Positions 15,785 through 23,808 of a stretch of DNA of 38,588 bases are shown piece by piece. The stretch is from JBCBDX01 sp039815825. GTDB taxonomy: Bacteria > Pseudomonadota > Alphaproteobacteria > Rhizobiales > Rhizobiaceae. The position numbers and the translations under genes are program-made. Under the pieces are notes generated by a model, which did not search any database, was not told the origin of the DNA, and worked only from the letters and a program-made list of their open reading frames with translations. The stretch spans positions 1-38,588 of the forward strand of contig JBCBYO010000029.1 of NCBI GenBank assembly GCA_039815825.1, written 5' to 3'. Each line of letters begins with the position of its first letter. Positions within the stretch are counted from its first letter, which is position 1.

Positions 15785-16174
15785 TTAGCCAATCATAGCG
15801 CTGCGATCGATAACCGGTTCGACGGGCACTTCCTCAATGCCGCGCGCTTCGCGCACTTCAAGCCGCTCAGCTTTTTGCAGTTCTGCTTCGGCGTCCAGCA
15901 AAGCAGTTTCCGCCGCTTCTTTCTGCGTCTTGAGGTCATTGATAGAATTCATCAAATTGTCCCGGCGAGTCCGGGCCGCTTTCGCGAAGGTCGGATATGC
16001 AAAGTGGTTGACGTCAGTTATCTTTGCTTTGCGCTCTTCGGTTTGAATTTGATTGTCGAGTTCACCGGCCATGCGTTCGAATTCGGCGATCATCGTGTCC
16101 AGTTGATCGACCTGGCGGTGTTTCTCCGTCACTTGAAATTGCTTGAGCCGGATAAGGCTATTTTTCGGTTTCAT
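15785..16174 (-). CDS. fliJ: FliJ-like flagellar export chaperone
   Basis: A 129-residue, almost wholly helical protein with charge-rich heptads (LIRLKQFQVTEKHRQVDQL, EFERMAGELDNQI, DLKTQKEAAETALLDAE), the layout of FliJ, the coiled-coil that couples the flagellar export ATPase FliI to the gate. Hyphomicrobiales commonly carry such a gene next to ctrA. Start at the ATG ending at 16174, 8 bases after GGAG; the reading from 16249 lacks support. Other flagellar genes are not in the window, so the name rests on sequence pattern and position. Confidence 0.7.
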   Translation of the reverse strand: MKPKNSLIRLKQFQVTEKHRQVDQLDTMIAEFERMAGELDNQIQTEERKAKITDVNHFAYPTFAKAARTRRDNLMNSINDLKTQKEAAETALLDAEAELQKAERLEVREARGIEEVPVEPVIDRSAMIG

Positions 16175-16567
16175 ACGCATTACTCCAAAACCACACGACC
16201 CAAAAACGCGGGCCTGAGAGGACGTAAACGCCGCCTGGGCGGTAACCATTCGTTTACGTGTGGAGTTAACAATAGTCGGTAACCTTTAAGGCACGGTAAA
16301 CTGCTGAAGCCAAAAAAATGTTTTGAAGCGCTGATGGCAAATTTGTTGAGTCAAAGCGGTGGCTTAGAGACGAAAACTGAGAAAATGATTCAAAAATGAA
16401 TATTAAAAAACTATTATTTTTCAATGTATTAAGAAAAATGATTAATGAAAATTCAAGCCTTGCCAGTGGCGAATAGGTTTTGTTAACCATTTGTTGGCAG
16501 GGTGCTTCGGAGAGGCTTGAGGGGTTCGCAGCAATAAGCGGAACTCGAGCTATACAAGGGGAATAAC
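16175..16567. promoter_or_regulatory. ctrA upstream control region
   Basis: A 393-base gene-free stretch between divergent fliJ-like and ctrA, markedly AT-rich at 16380-16460. It holds two GANTC (CcrM methylation) sites at 16348-16352 and 16387-16391, a TTAA-N7-TTAT near-CtrA box at 16403-16417, and TTAACCAT (the 8-base CtrA motif) at 16483-16490. In Caulobacter ctrA is controlled by methylation state at GANTC and by its own product; the same inputs are plausible here. AAGGGG lies 7 bases before the ctrA ATG. Confidence 0.5.
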
Positions 16568-17269
16568 ATGCGTGTTTTGCTGATCGAAGACGATAGTGCG
16601 ATCGCCCAAAGTATTGAGTTGATGCTTAAATCCGAGAGTTTCAACGTCTACACGACTGACCTTGGTGAAGAAGGTGTCGATCTTGGCAAGCTCTATGATT
16701 ATGACATCATACTGCTCGACCTGAACCTTCCTGACATGTCCGGTTATGAAGTGCTTCGGACATTGAGATTGTCGAAAATCAAAACGCCGATCCTGATCCT
16801 TTCTGGTATGGCAGGTATTGAAGACAAAGTACGTGGTCTTGGATTTGGTGCCGACGACTATATGACCAAGCCGTTCCATAAGGATGAACTGGTCGCGCGC
16901 ATTCACGCTATCGTTCGTCGTTCCAAGGGTCACGCCCAATCGGTCATTACAACCGGCGATTTGATTGTAAACCTGGACGCAAAGACGGTCGAGGTAGGCG
17001 GTCAACGGGTACATCTGACCGGCAAAGAATATCAAATGCTGGAACTGCTTTCGCTTCGCAAAGGCACGACCCTCACAAAAGAAATGTTCCTCAACCATCT
17101 TTATGGTGGCATGGATGAGCCTGAACTTAAGATTATCGATGTGTTCATCTGTAAGCTTCGCAAGAAGCTCGATGCAGCATCCGGTGGTATCAACTATATT
17201 GAGACAGTCTGGGGCCGCGGATATGTATTACGCGATCCTGACCCAACCGAGCTGGCCGAATCTGCTTAG
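16568..17269 (+). CDS. ctrA: Cell-cycle master response regulator CtrA
   Basis: OmpR-family response regulator of 233 residues controlling replication, division and motility genes. It is close to Caulobacter CtrA throughout as I recall that sequence: acidic pocket E7-D8-D9, phospho-acceptor D51 in LLDLNLPDMSG, the KPFHKDE switch region, and a C-terminal winged helix with GKEYQMLELLSLRKG and KIIDVFICKLRKKL, the DNA-recognition part. It ends in ...ESA, whereas Caulobacter CtrA ends in AA, part of its ClpXP degradation signal. Its phosphodonor ChpT and antagonist SciP are within 3.5 kb. The gene ends in a strong terminator. Confidence 0.98.
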   Translation: MRVLLIEDDSAIAQSIELMLKSESFNVYTTDLGEEGVDLGKLYDYDIILLDLNLPDMSGYEVLRTLRLSKIKTPILILSGMAGIEDKVRGLGFGADDYMTKPFHKDELVARIHAIVRRSKGHAQSVITTGDLIVNLDAKTVEVGGQRVHLTGKEYQMLELLSLRKGTTLTKEMFLNHLYGGMDEPELKIIDVFICKLRKKLDAASGGINYIETVWGRGYVLRDPDPTELAESA

Positions 17270-17301
17270 GATCCACAAGCTACATAAAATCTAAAAAAAT
17301 A

Positions 17302-17328
17302 CCGCCGGCGATCTCCGGCGGTTTTTTT
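17302..17328 (+). terminator. Rho-independent terminator of ctrA
   Basis: CCGCCGG (17302-17308), loop CGATCT, CCGGCGG (17315-17321), then seven T. A preceding A-run (17294-17300) makes it usable in both directions, so it may also end the converging receiver gene, whose stop is at 17332. Confidence 0.93.
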
Positions 17329-17331
17329 GTT

Positions 17332-17715
17332 TTAGGCAGCGATGGCTTCGTTCACGCCGCGAAACATATTGAATTGTTCCTGCAAAATCTTGCGATCAAA
17401 AGGTTTGAGGAGAAGGTCGTTTGCCCCAACCCGCTTGGCGCGCGTCATCGTGATCAGGTCCAGCTCGTGCATGGAAACGATGATGAACGGCTTGAACTTT
17501 GCGCGCATACGGCGCAGCCCAACGATCAGGTCGTTCAACTCGATGTCACGAACACCGGCATCGATAATGTAGTAGTCCGCCATGTCGAATTCTGATTTGG
17601 CAAGTGTGTCCTGCCCGCTCTCAGCTTCAATCACGACCATGTCTTCACTCGTGAGGATGCGCTTGGCGACCTTGCGAATGATTGGTGCGTTGTCAAAAAT
17701 CACACAACGTTTCAT
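17332..17715 (-). CDS. Single-domain response regulator (CheY-like receiver)
   Basis: A 127-residue stand-alone receiver. The phospho-acceptor is D52 (YYIIDAG), the switch Ser lies in FIIVSMHE and the conserved Lys in LLLKPFD. The acidic pocket at the N-terminus is D8-N9 rather than the usual pair of acids, which may weaken Mg binding. It lies 111 bases downstream of chpT on the same strand, so it could be another phosphoryl acceptor for ChpT, like CpdR, but its sequence is not obviously CpdR. No output domain. Confidence 0.85.
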   Translation of the reverse strand: MKRCVIFDNAPIIRKVAKRILTSEDMVVIEAESGQDTLAKSEFDMADYYIIDAGVRDIELNDLIVGLRRMRAKFKPFIIVSMHELDLITMTRAKRVGANDLLLKPFDRKILQEQFNMFRGVNEAIAA

Positions 17716-17826
17716 GGTTATCCCCTTCGACCTTCAGTTCAAAGGGAGCTTCTCACAAACGATTTGAGAACAGCTTAAGCGATAGCGTAAACCAATTTTC
17801 ACATAGGTTGCTGAGATTTTAGCAAT

Positions 17827-18456
17827 TTAGCCTGCTGTATAAACGATCGCCTCATCGCTGGCTGCGATGTCTATCTTCATGCCAACCTCGCGCGCGAGCA
17901 GCAGTGTGTAGTAGAATTGTACATTGTGTGCATCGACGCCTTCTTCCCCGAAACGCCCATCCATGAAGTCTTGAAACTTTTGTGGCACCCGCATCAAACG
18001 CCCAGACGATTTTAGCGTGAAGTGGGTTTCACCAGCTTCGTCAACAATTGTAGCATCAAGGGTGCCGCCTCGCGGGATGCTGGCATTGGCGATCAGGATC
18101 AAATTGAGAAACAATTTAACTTTGTTCTTTGGCAAAAAGGCCCGCGTACCATTCCATGTTAATTCGGGCTTTTCGCTGGCCATGTAGGCTTCGGTGACCT
18201 GTTGAGCATCGCCAGTGTCGATATCGGCACCGGCAGATCCAGATGCGCCAAATGCAATTCTGCAAAATTGCAGTCTGGACGAGGCGTTGGCGGCGCTGGT
18301 TGTAATAAGGTCCATCGCACCTTCATCGCCTTCGCTTTCTGCCAGTAGTTCCAATCCATTGTTGATAGCGCCGACCGGTGAAATCACGTCATGGCAAACG
18401 CGGCTGCAAAGGAGCGCTCCCAATTCAGCGGGCGATAGTTCTAGAAATTCGGCCAT
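17827..18456 (-). CDS. chpT: Histidine phosphotransferase ChpT
   Basis: Dimeric phosphotransferase that passes phosphate from CckA to CtrA and CpdR. The 209-residue protein starts with a DHp-like helix containing the phospho-site H22 in SRVCHDVISPVGAINNGLELL-type sequence, followed by a degenerate HATPase-like region (NLILIANASIPRGG) without ATP-binding motifs, as expected for ChpT. Start at the ATG ending at 18456, with GGAGAACC just upstream. It is divergent from eipA. Confidence 0.93.
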   Translation of the reverse strand: MAEFLELSPAELGALLCSRVCHDVISPVGAINNGLELLAESEGDEGAMDLITTSAANASSRLQFCRIAFGASGSAGADIDTGDAQQVTEAYMASEKPELTWNGTRAFLPKNKVKLFLNLILIANASIPRGGTLDATIVDEAGETHFTLKSSGRLMRVPQKFQDFMDGRFGEEGVDAHNVQFYYTLLLAREVGMKIDIAASDEAIVYTAG

Positions 18457-18641
18457 GGTGGTTCTCCGTCAGTGGCGGTCTTGCGCGCGGTTCGATGGTG
18501 TTACTCGTGCCTGCTTATCCTTAATGAAACGGAAACCACGATCGAATAAATTAAGAGAAAATCATACCTGTGGTCTCAAACCGACATAATGTCGTGCAAG
18601 GTCGCCGGTGAATTGTATTGCGTAGAACCGAGGTGATCGAG

Positions 18642-19235
18642 ATGAAACACCAATCTTCCTTGCGGACTTTTGTGGCGCGTTTTTCACTAGCGCTTGTTAC
18701 CTGTGTGCTTGTTTTCGCGCACACAGCTAACGCGAAGGCCCAAGCCGTTAACTCTGAATACACTGCTAACGAGATTGTTTTTGCGGGCCACAAGTTTTTC
18801 GGTGCCACCAGCGGCGGCCTGGCAACGGCCATCGAAAACATTTTTTCCACGTATGGCCTTCCGAACGGTTACATCCTGGGTCAGGAAGGATCAGGAGCCA
18901 TCGTCGGGGGCCTGACGTATGGCGAAGGCGTGCTTTACACAAAGAACGCTGGCGATCACACGGTCTTCTGGCAGGGTCCGTCCATCGGCTGGGATTTTGG
19001 CGGCGAAGGTGCCCGAACGATGATGCTCGTTTATAACCTGGCCAGTGTTGAGGGATTGCATGGACGATATGGCGGCGTCGCCGGGTCGGCCTATTTGGTA
19101 GCCGGGGTTGGCGTCAATGTTTTAAAACGCAACAATGTGATGTTGGTGCCGGTTCGAACGGGTGTCGGTGCGCGCTTGGGTGTTTCTGTAGGGTATTTGA
19201 AGCTCACCAATCGCCCAACTTGGAACCCGTTCTAG
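18642..19235 (+). CDS. eipA: EipA-like periplasmic protein (DUF1134)
   Basis: Secreted protein of 197 residues of the DUF1134 family. Brucella EipA, a member, is a periplasmic small-barrel protein needed for envelope integrity and is under CtrA control. Here the signal peptide spans MKHQSSLRTFVARF, a hydrophobic core and a cleavage near AKAQA. The mature part is glycine-rich (GATSGGLATAIENIF, GEGVLYTKNAGDHTVFWQGPS). Start at the ATG at 18642, preceded by GAGG and a GAG; the earlier ATG at 18618 adds a non-signal-like tail. It is divergent from chpT, sharing a 185-base promoter region. Confidence 0.88.
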   Translation: MKHQSSLRTFVARFSLALVTCVLVFAHTANAKAQAVNSEYTANEIVFAGHKFFGATSGGLATAIENIFSTYGLPNGYILGQEGSGAIVGGLTYGEGVLYTKNAGDHTVFWQGPSIGWDFGGEGARTMMLVYNLASVEGLHGRYGGVAGSAYLVAGVGVNVLKRNNVMLVPVRTGVGARLGVSVGYLKLTNRPTWNPF

Positions 19236-19255
19236 AAACACTGTCGGTATTTGAG

Positions 19256-19304
19256 GCGGCCGCATGTACGGCCGCTTGATTGCCCGGTGGATTTACCGGG
19301 CAAT
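19256..19304 (+). terminator. Tandem perfect hairpins after eipA
   Basis: GCGGCCG-6-CGGCCGC (19256-19275) is followed three bases later by ATTGCCCGGT-6-ACCGGGCAAT (19279-19304). Both stems are perfect (7 and 10 bp). No T-run follows, so termination may need Rho or the pair may serve as mRNA 3'-end protection or a boundary before the next gene. Confidence 0.6.
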
Positions 19305-19347
19305 CCGTGGCACATGGTTACCGTTGAGTTAAGTAGCGGTATTCGTT

Positions 19348-20616
19348 TTGATACAGTCGGTATTCCTCTTTGCGTTTGGCGCATTCTCAGCGTTCTTGTT
19401 TTGCTTGTTGATTGCTCCCGCGTTTTGGCGGCGTGCCGTTTATCTGACGCAGAAGCGCATCGAGAGCGCAGTCCCGCTGACGCTTAATGAATTGCAAGCT
19501 GACAAAGACCGTTTGCGCGCCGAACATGCGATTGCCATTCAAAAGGTTGAGGGAACGCTGAAGGAGCAGCGCGCCAAGAGTGCTGCCCATGCAAGTCGCA
19601 TAGCCGAACTCGACGAAAGCGTCTATTCGCTAAAGCAGACAGCGGAAGCGCGGGAAGCAACGATCGTCGAGTTGCGATCCAAGCTTGCTGATACCGAAGG
19701 CGCGCGCCTTGCCAAGGAAGATGCACTGAACGTTTCTGAGTCTGAAAAAATGGCGATATCCGCGGACTTGGCGGCCCGGGTTTCTGAACTTGAGTTAACG
19801 ACGATTGCTCGCGACGAATTTGCCAACAAGTCGGTTAAGTTGGAAGACAAGCTTACGGCCACGATCGCGTCTGAGGTCAAGTTGCGCGATACGCTGGAGA
19901 AAGAACGATTGAAGCGTCGCGAGGACCAGGAAAAGGCGAGAGACGCAAGACGGGAATTGGCGGAAGCCGCGCTGAGCGCCAAGAGCGAAAAGAAACGTGC
20001 AGATGGCTTGGATGGAAAACTGCAACAGTCCATTACCCGGCTGACAGACCTGGAAGAAAAACTGTCACGGCGGGAAAAAGAAGTGTCGCGCTTGCGCGAA
20101 GACCGATCAGCGGAAATTGTTGAGATTGAAGCGCTCGAGCGGCGTGCTGAGGACGCTGAAGCAGAGCGTCGGTCGCTCGAAACTGAAGTTTCGGAAATGA
20201 CGTTGCGCGTCAATCGGGTTGCAGCCTTGTTGGAGGCAAGCGAAGAACCAGAAGTTGCGCTTGAGGCCATGAAAGCCCGGCTTGATCAGTTAGAAACAGA
20301 CTTGAAAAGCGTTGAGGCTGAGCGCGATCAGGCGACCGCGGCTTACAAACAAACCGCAAAGATGCTCAAGAAGCAGGAGGCGGCGTTAGCCAATGGCGAT
20401 GCTGCCCTTCGCGACGAGATGCATGAGCTCGCCGCACAGGTACTGCATATGGCCTCGTTGCTTGAGGGTGAGGGTTCGGAAGTCACTGCGTTAATCGCAG
20501 GTGAGGGCAAGGGCGCAAAGGATGGCAAGTCGTTGAGTTTGGCACAACGGGTCGTTGCCCTGCGCAACGCGTCAGCCTCAAATCCTGCGACATCAACGCC
20601 GTCAGCGAAAAACTAG
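19348..20616 (+). CDS. Membrane-anchored long coiled-coil protein
   Basis: Protein of 422 residues with an N-terminal membrane anchor (about residues 2-23, FLFAFGAFSAFLFCLLIAP) and then about 350 residues rich in E, K, R, A and L with heptad repeats, i.e. one long cytoplasmic coiled coil. The C-terminal 40 residues are Ser/Ala/Pro-rich. The only start that fits is TTG at 19348, because a TAA stands in frame at 19330. I do not recognise a characterised family. Position beside chpT and eipA suggests an envelope or division-linked scaffold; it resembles in layout RmuC- or EzrA-like anchored coils but lacks their domains. Its stop overlaps the converging methyltransferase by 4 bases. Confidence 0.75.
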   Translation: MIQSVFLFAFGAFSAFLFCLLIAPAFWRRAVYLTQKRIESAVPLTLNELQADKDRLRAEHAIAIQKVEGTLKEQRAKSAAHASRIAELDESVYSLKQTAEAREATIVELRSKLADTEGARLAKEDALNVSESEKMAISADLAARVSELELTTIARDEFANKSVKLEDKLTATIASEVKLRDTLEKERLKRREDQEKARDARRELAEAALSAKSEKKRADGLDGKLQQSITRLTDLEEKLSRREKEVSRLREDRSAEIVEIEALERRAEDAEAERRSLETEVSEMTLRVNRVAALLEASEEPEVALEAMKARLDQLETDLKSVEAERDQATAAYKQTAKMLKKQEAALANGDAALRDEMHELAAQVLHMASLLEGEGSEVTALIAGEGKGAKDGKSLSLAQRVVALRNASASNPATSTPSAKN

Positions 20617-21410
20617 GGTCGCTCGCTATTGGCATGGAGATGATGAAGTGCGATCGCAGCGGCGGTTGCAACGTTCAGGCTGTCAAATTCTCCATGCATT
20701 GGAATACGTAGCGTTGTCACGCGCATGAGGACCTCTGTGGGCAAGCCGGTCCCTTCTGATCCAACCAAGAGGGCGACTTGTGCCCCGGGTTTCCAGTTTG
20801 CCAGTTCAATGCTCCCGTTTGTGGCTAGCGCTGCGATCGAAAACCCGTTTTCTGCCAACTCTTTGATAATCGCATCAATGTGGCCGCCATGCCGAAAAGG
20901 CACTTCAAGCACGCCACCGACAGATACCCGGATTGCTTTTCGATAAAGCGGATCGCAACACTGCGCGTCGAGTAAGACCGCCTGTGCACCAAACGCGGCA
21001 GCGTTCCGGAATAGCGCGCCCATATTGTCGTGATTGGCAATCGCGCTTGCGACCACAATGGGCCCGGCATCCATTTTTGGCGCGGGAGCGTCCTTCTTTG
21101 TCGCTGTTGCCAGTATGCCGCGATGCATCGGAAAACCGGCAATCGCGTCCATCGTATTTCTGTTTGCTGTGTAAACAGGAATATTGTGTTCGATTGACTT
21201 TACAATGTCGGCGACACCATCGAGCCGATTTTGCAGGATTAATAGGCTCTTGATCGAAAAGTGTGCCTGGCGTGCCAGCACCTGCAGAACGGTTTTTCCC
21301 TCGCAAATGAAAGTCTGGTGATCGCGAATGAGATCGCGCTCGCGGATACTTACATAGTCTGCGATTCTTGGGTCGTTAGCGTCCGTGATTTTAATTGCGC
21401 GCTCAATCAT
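20613..21410 (-). CDS. SpoU/TrmH-family RNA methyltransferase
   Basis: SAM-dependent RNA 2'-O-ribose methyltransferase, 265 residues. An N-terminal RNA-binding part (FICEGKTVLQVLA) precedes the SPOUT knot with motif 1 SAIANHDNMGALFRNAAAFG, motif 2 LLVGSEGTGLP and motif 3 IPMHGEFDSLNVATAAA. The invariant Asn, Arg, Glu and Ser residues are all present. The target (rRNA or tRNA) cannot be told. It overlaps the preceding PEP-mutase-like gene by 8 bases, so they form one operon. Confidence 0.9.
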   Translation of the reverse strand: MIERAIKITDANDPRIADYVSIRERDLIRDHQTFICEGKTVLQVLARQAHFSIKSLLILQNRLDGVADIVKSIEHNIPVYTANRNTMDAIAGFPMHRGILATATKKDAPAPKMDAGPIVVASAIANHDNMGALFRNAAAFGAQAVLLDAQCCDPLYRKAIRVSVGGVLEVPFRHGGHIDAIIKELAENGFSIAALATNGSIELANWKPGAQVALLVGSEGTGLPTEVLMRVTTLRIPMHGEFDSLNVATAAAIALHHLHANSERP

Positions 21411-22236
21411 CAGCGCCTTGGCGTAGCATTTCGTCGATCATGTCGCCCGATGCCGTGTTTTCAAGCGCTGAAAAGTCGCCGTCCTGGCACATTCCTCGCG
21501 TGGCGGCCACAATATGGTGGTGTGTTAGCCGCGCTATGGATGATCCAAGCGAACAGCGCCGAACGCCAATGGCCGCAAAGTCTTTCAGCTGAAATTGCCG
21601 AAAATCGCCGGCGACCAATGCATTGACGGGTTTTGTCACGCTTTTGACGATGAGTTGAAGGGCAACCATTGAGGGTGGTAGAGGCGCATAAAGAAGGTCA
21701 GCCCCTGCGTTTTCAAAAGCTTTTAAACGTCTGATCGCTTCATCGGTGTCATAGACGCCGTTCATGATGCCATCGGTGCGCGCGCAAAAAATGAAGGGGC
21801 GATTAAGGGCTCTGGCTGCTGCTACGCCGGCCTCTACGCGCTCTAGCGCGAATTCAAACTGATAGGCGCTTGGTTCAGAACCCATGATGGTGTCTTCAAT
21901 CGAACAACCTGAAAGTCCAATTTCGCCTGCTCTGCGCACCGTCTCCGCCACATCTTCGGGCGTGTCACCAAAACCGTTTTCAAAGTCGCCTGACAATGGA
22001 AGCGGCGTTGCTGCCAATAAATCTTGTGCGTGTGAGAGCGCTTCGTCCCGGGTCACCGTGCCGCCGTCGGGCCTGCCAAGTGTAAATGCGTGACCCGCGC
22101 TTGTGGTTGCCAGTGCTTTGGCACCACTGGCCGCCATGACACGTGCACTGCCCGCATCCCACGGGTTGGGCAATACAAAGCAGCCGCTTTCATGAAGCCG
22201 CTCGAAAGTTTTATGTCTTTCTGCCACGCTCGTCAT
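21403..22236 (-). CDS. Isocitrate lyase/PEP mutase superfamily enzyme
   Basis: A TIM-barrel enzyme of about 277 residues. Family signs are LPNPWDAGSARVMAASG, the metal-binding SGDFENGFGDTPE, GCSIEDT and FIFCARTDG. It lacks the KKCGH-type catalytic loop of true isocitrate and methylisocitrate lyases, so a PEP-mutase-like, oxaloacetate-decarboxylase-like or carboxyvinyl activity is possible; nothing decides among these. The start at the ATG ending at 22236 has AGGAACC upstream; a start at 22272 would extend into the HugZ gene. It follows that gene by one base. Confidence 0.8.
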   Translation of the reverse strand: MTSVAERHKTFERLHESGCFVLPNPWDAGSARVMAASGAKALATTSAGHAFTLGRPDGGTVTRDEALSHAQDLLAATPLPLSGDFENGFGDTPEDVAETVRRAGEIGLSGCSIEDTIMGSEPSAYQFEFALERVEAGVAAARALNRPFIFCARTDGIMNGVYDTDEAIRRLKAFENAGADLLYAPLPPSMVALQLIVKSVTKPVNALVAGDFRQFQLKDFAAIGVRRCSLGSSIARLTHHHIVAATRGMCQDGDFSALENTASGDMIDEMLRQGADD

Positions 22237-22237
22237 T

Positions 22238-22981
22238 TCAGGTTCCTCTCGCCGCAGTTGCCATGTCAGCAAGCAGCGTGCGTAGTTGTGATGCTTCTCC
22301 CATCGGATGGGGATACCAAACCCGCTTTGTTCTGTCGCCTGTTACCAGCGTCATTCCCTCACTGTCGATGGTTGCGAGTCGCCAGCCCGCTTCTATGTCG
22401 TCAGCATATAGCCCAATGGCATCGATATGGTCTTCATTCATGTGCTCAACAGCGCTTACCTCAAATCCGCGCAATCCACGCCAGTCCCCTTGCATGGACA
22501 GATCTTGTGCTGTCAGCGCATAGGCCCTCCCGAAACCGCCATTCAGACTTGCGCCATCGACCTCCAGCCTGAAGAACGAAAAGTCGCCGAAGTCCACATA
22601 GAGTTCTGCCTTTGGATGGCGCGACAAGTGGCGGTGACGCAACCGCGCATGGTCCTGACTTTGACGGTCCACCTTTTCGGCATTGGCGAAAAAAGTGGCG
22701 CGTGGATGAGCAAGCGGGTCACCTTTACCAGGTTCACCGATCAGCACCGATACTTGCGGCTGATTAATCATTGCCTGCGTATGGGGTGATAAGGAGGATG
22801 TGAGCAAGACGATAGCGCCGTCGGTGTCCGTTGAAACCTGCACGCGACTGACTGACGGATAACCGTCTGGATTGTTGGCAGCCAACGCCGCATGGCGTGC
22901 TTCATGTAAAAGGGTCTTTGCCTGCCGGACCGCCACTTCATCGGTTTCTCGTAGTACTTTTTTTTCCGCATCATCTGACAT
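22238..22981 (-). CDS. HugZ-like heme-utilisation protein (FMN-binding split barrel + DUF2470)
   Basis: Cytoplasmic protein of 247 residues. The first two-thirds is a pyridoxamine-5'-phosphate-oxidase-like split barrel (HAALAANNPDGYPSVSRV, PHTQAMINQPQVSVLIG, YVDFGDFSFFRLEVD); the last third is a DUF2470 domain recognised by VEHMNEDHIDAIGLYA. This two-part layout is that of HugZ heme-degrading proteins, and a plain FMN enzyme is the alternative. The start at the ATG ending at 22981 has GAGG about 10 bases upstream; a TTG three codons earlier is too close to that site. No heme transporter gene is in the window. Confidence 0.8.
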   Translation of the reverse strand: MSDDAEKKVLRETDEVAVRQAKTLLHEARHAALAANNPDGYPSVSRVQVSTDTDGAIVLLTSSLSPHTQAMINQPQVSVLIGEPGKGDPLAHPRATFFANAEKVDRQSQDHARLRHRHLSRHPKAELYVDFGDFSFFRLEVDGASLNGGFGRAYALTAQDLSMQGDWRGLRGFEVSAVEHMNEDHIDAIGLYADDIEAGWRLATIDSEGMTLVTGDRTKRVWYPHPMGEASQLRTLLADMATAARGT

Positions 22982-23077
22982 TTTTGACAAACCTCATCTG
23001 TTGAGAACCAAAGCGCGTGCTTCAATCAACATAGGAGGCGGACTAGGGTTGTCGTCAAGAAAAGGTGCGCATCTGAA

Positions 23078-23707
23078 ATGGCCAAGCTGTATTTTCACTA
23101 CTCGACCATGAATGCCGGAAAGTCGACCATGCTGCTCCAGGCTTCGCATAATTATCGCGAGCGGCAGATGAACACGCTTCTGTTCACCGCGCAGCTTGAT
23201 GACCGTGCTGGCGTTGGACGGATAGCATCGCGCATCGGTGTGGGCGAGGACGCGCTCACCTTTACCGCCGCTGATGATTTGCGGGCCATGGTTTTAGAGG
23301 CCCATCGGACCAAAACAATCCATTGTGTTTTTGTCGATGAGGCACAGTTTTTGAGCGAGGAACAAGTATGGCAACTGGCAAGGCTCGCCGATCGCGATGG
23401 CGTACCGGTGATGGCCTATGGGTTGCGCACAGATTTTCAGGGCAAGCTTTTTCCAGGCAGCCAAGCGCTGTTGGCGATTTCGGATGAATTGCGGGAAGTG
23501 CGCACCATTTGTCGCTGCGGTCGCCGCGCCAACATGGTTGTTCGGGTGGGCGAAGATGGCAAGGTTGTGCGCGACGGTGACCAGATCGCGATCGGGGGCA
23601 ATGACCGGTATGTGTCGCTGTGCCGGCGCCATTGGGAAGAAGAAATGGGGCGGGTCGACGGTGAGGACCTTGTTGGCTTTGTTGAGCCGACGAAAACCGA
23701 TTTGTAA
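23078..23707 (+). CDS. tdk: Thymidine kinase (type II)
   Basis: Salvage enzyme that phosphorylates thymidine, 209 residues. P-loop STMNAGKST, Walker B-like CVFVDEAQFL with the catalytic Glu, the lasso-loop region VMAYGLRTDFQGKLFPGS, and a zinc site formed by CRCGRRA and SLCRRHW. All expected parts are present. A short AAAAGG lies about 15 bases upstream. It is divergent from the HugZ-like gene. Confidence 0.95.
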   Translation: MAKLYFHYSTMNAGKSTMLLQASHNYRERQMNTLLFTAQLDDRAGVGRIASRIGVGEDALTFTAADDLRAMVLEAHRTKTIHCVFVDEAQFLSEEQVWQLARLADRDGVPVMAYGLRTDFQGKLFPGSQALLAISDELREVRTICRCGRRANMVVRVGEDGKVVRDGDQIAIGGNDRYVSLCRRHWEEEMGRVDGEDLVGFVEPTKTDL

Positions 23708-23808
23708 CAATAGGTAGTACTTTCGACCACCATGTAGCACAGGCGAAACAAGTGCCGATCATATAGGGTTGGTCCGCACCGAGCGGGTTTCAATGTTGGA
23801 GAGTTTTT

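Noticed and set aside
19623..20270. 215-residue Ser/Arg-rich frame antisense to the coiled-coil gene
   Set aside because: Composition is what the complement of an E/K/R/A-rich coding strand gives; no start signal.
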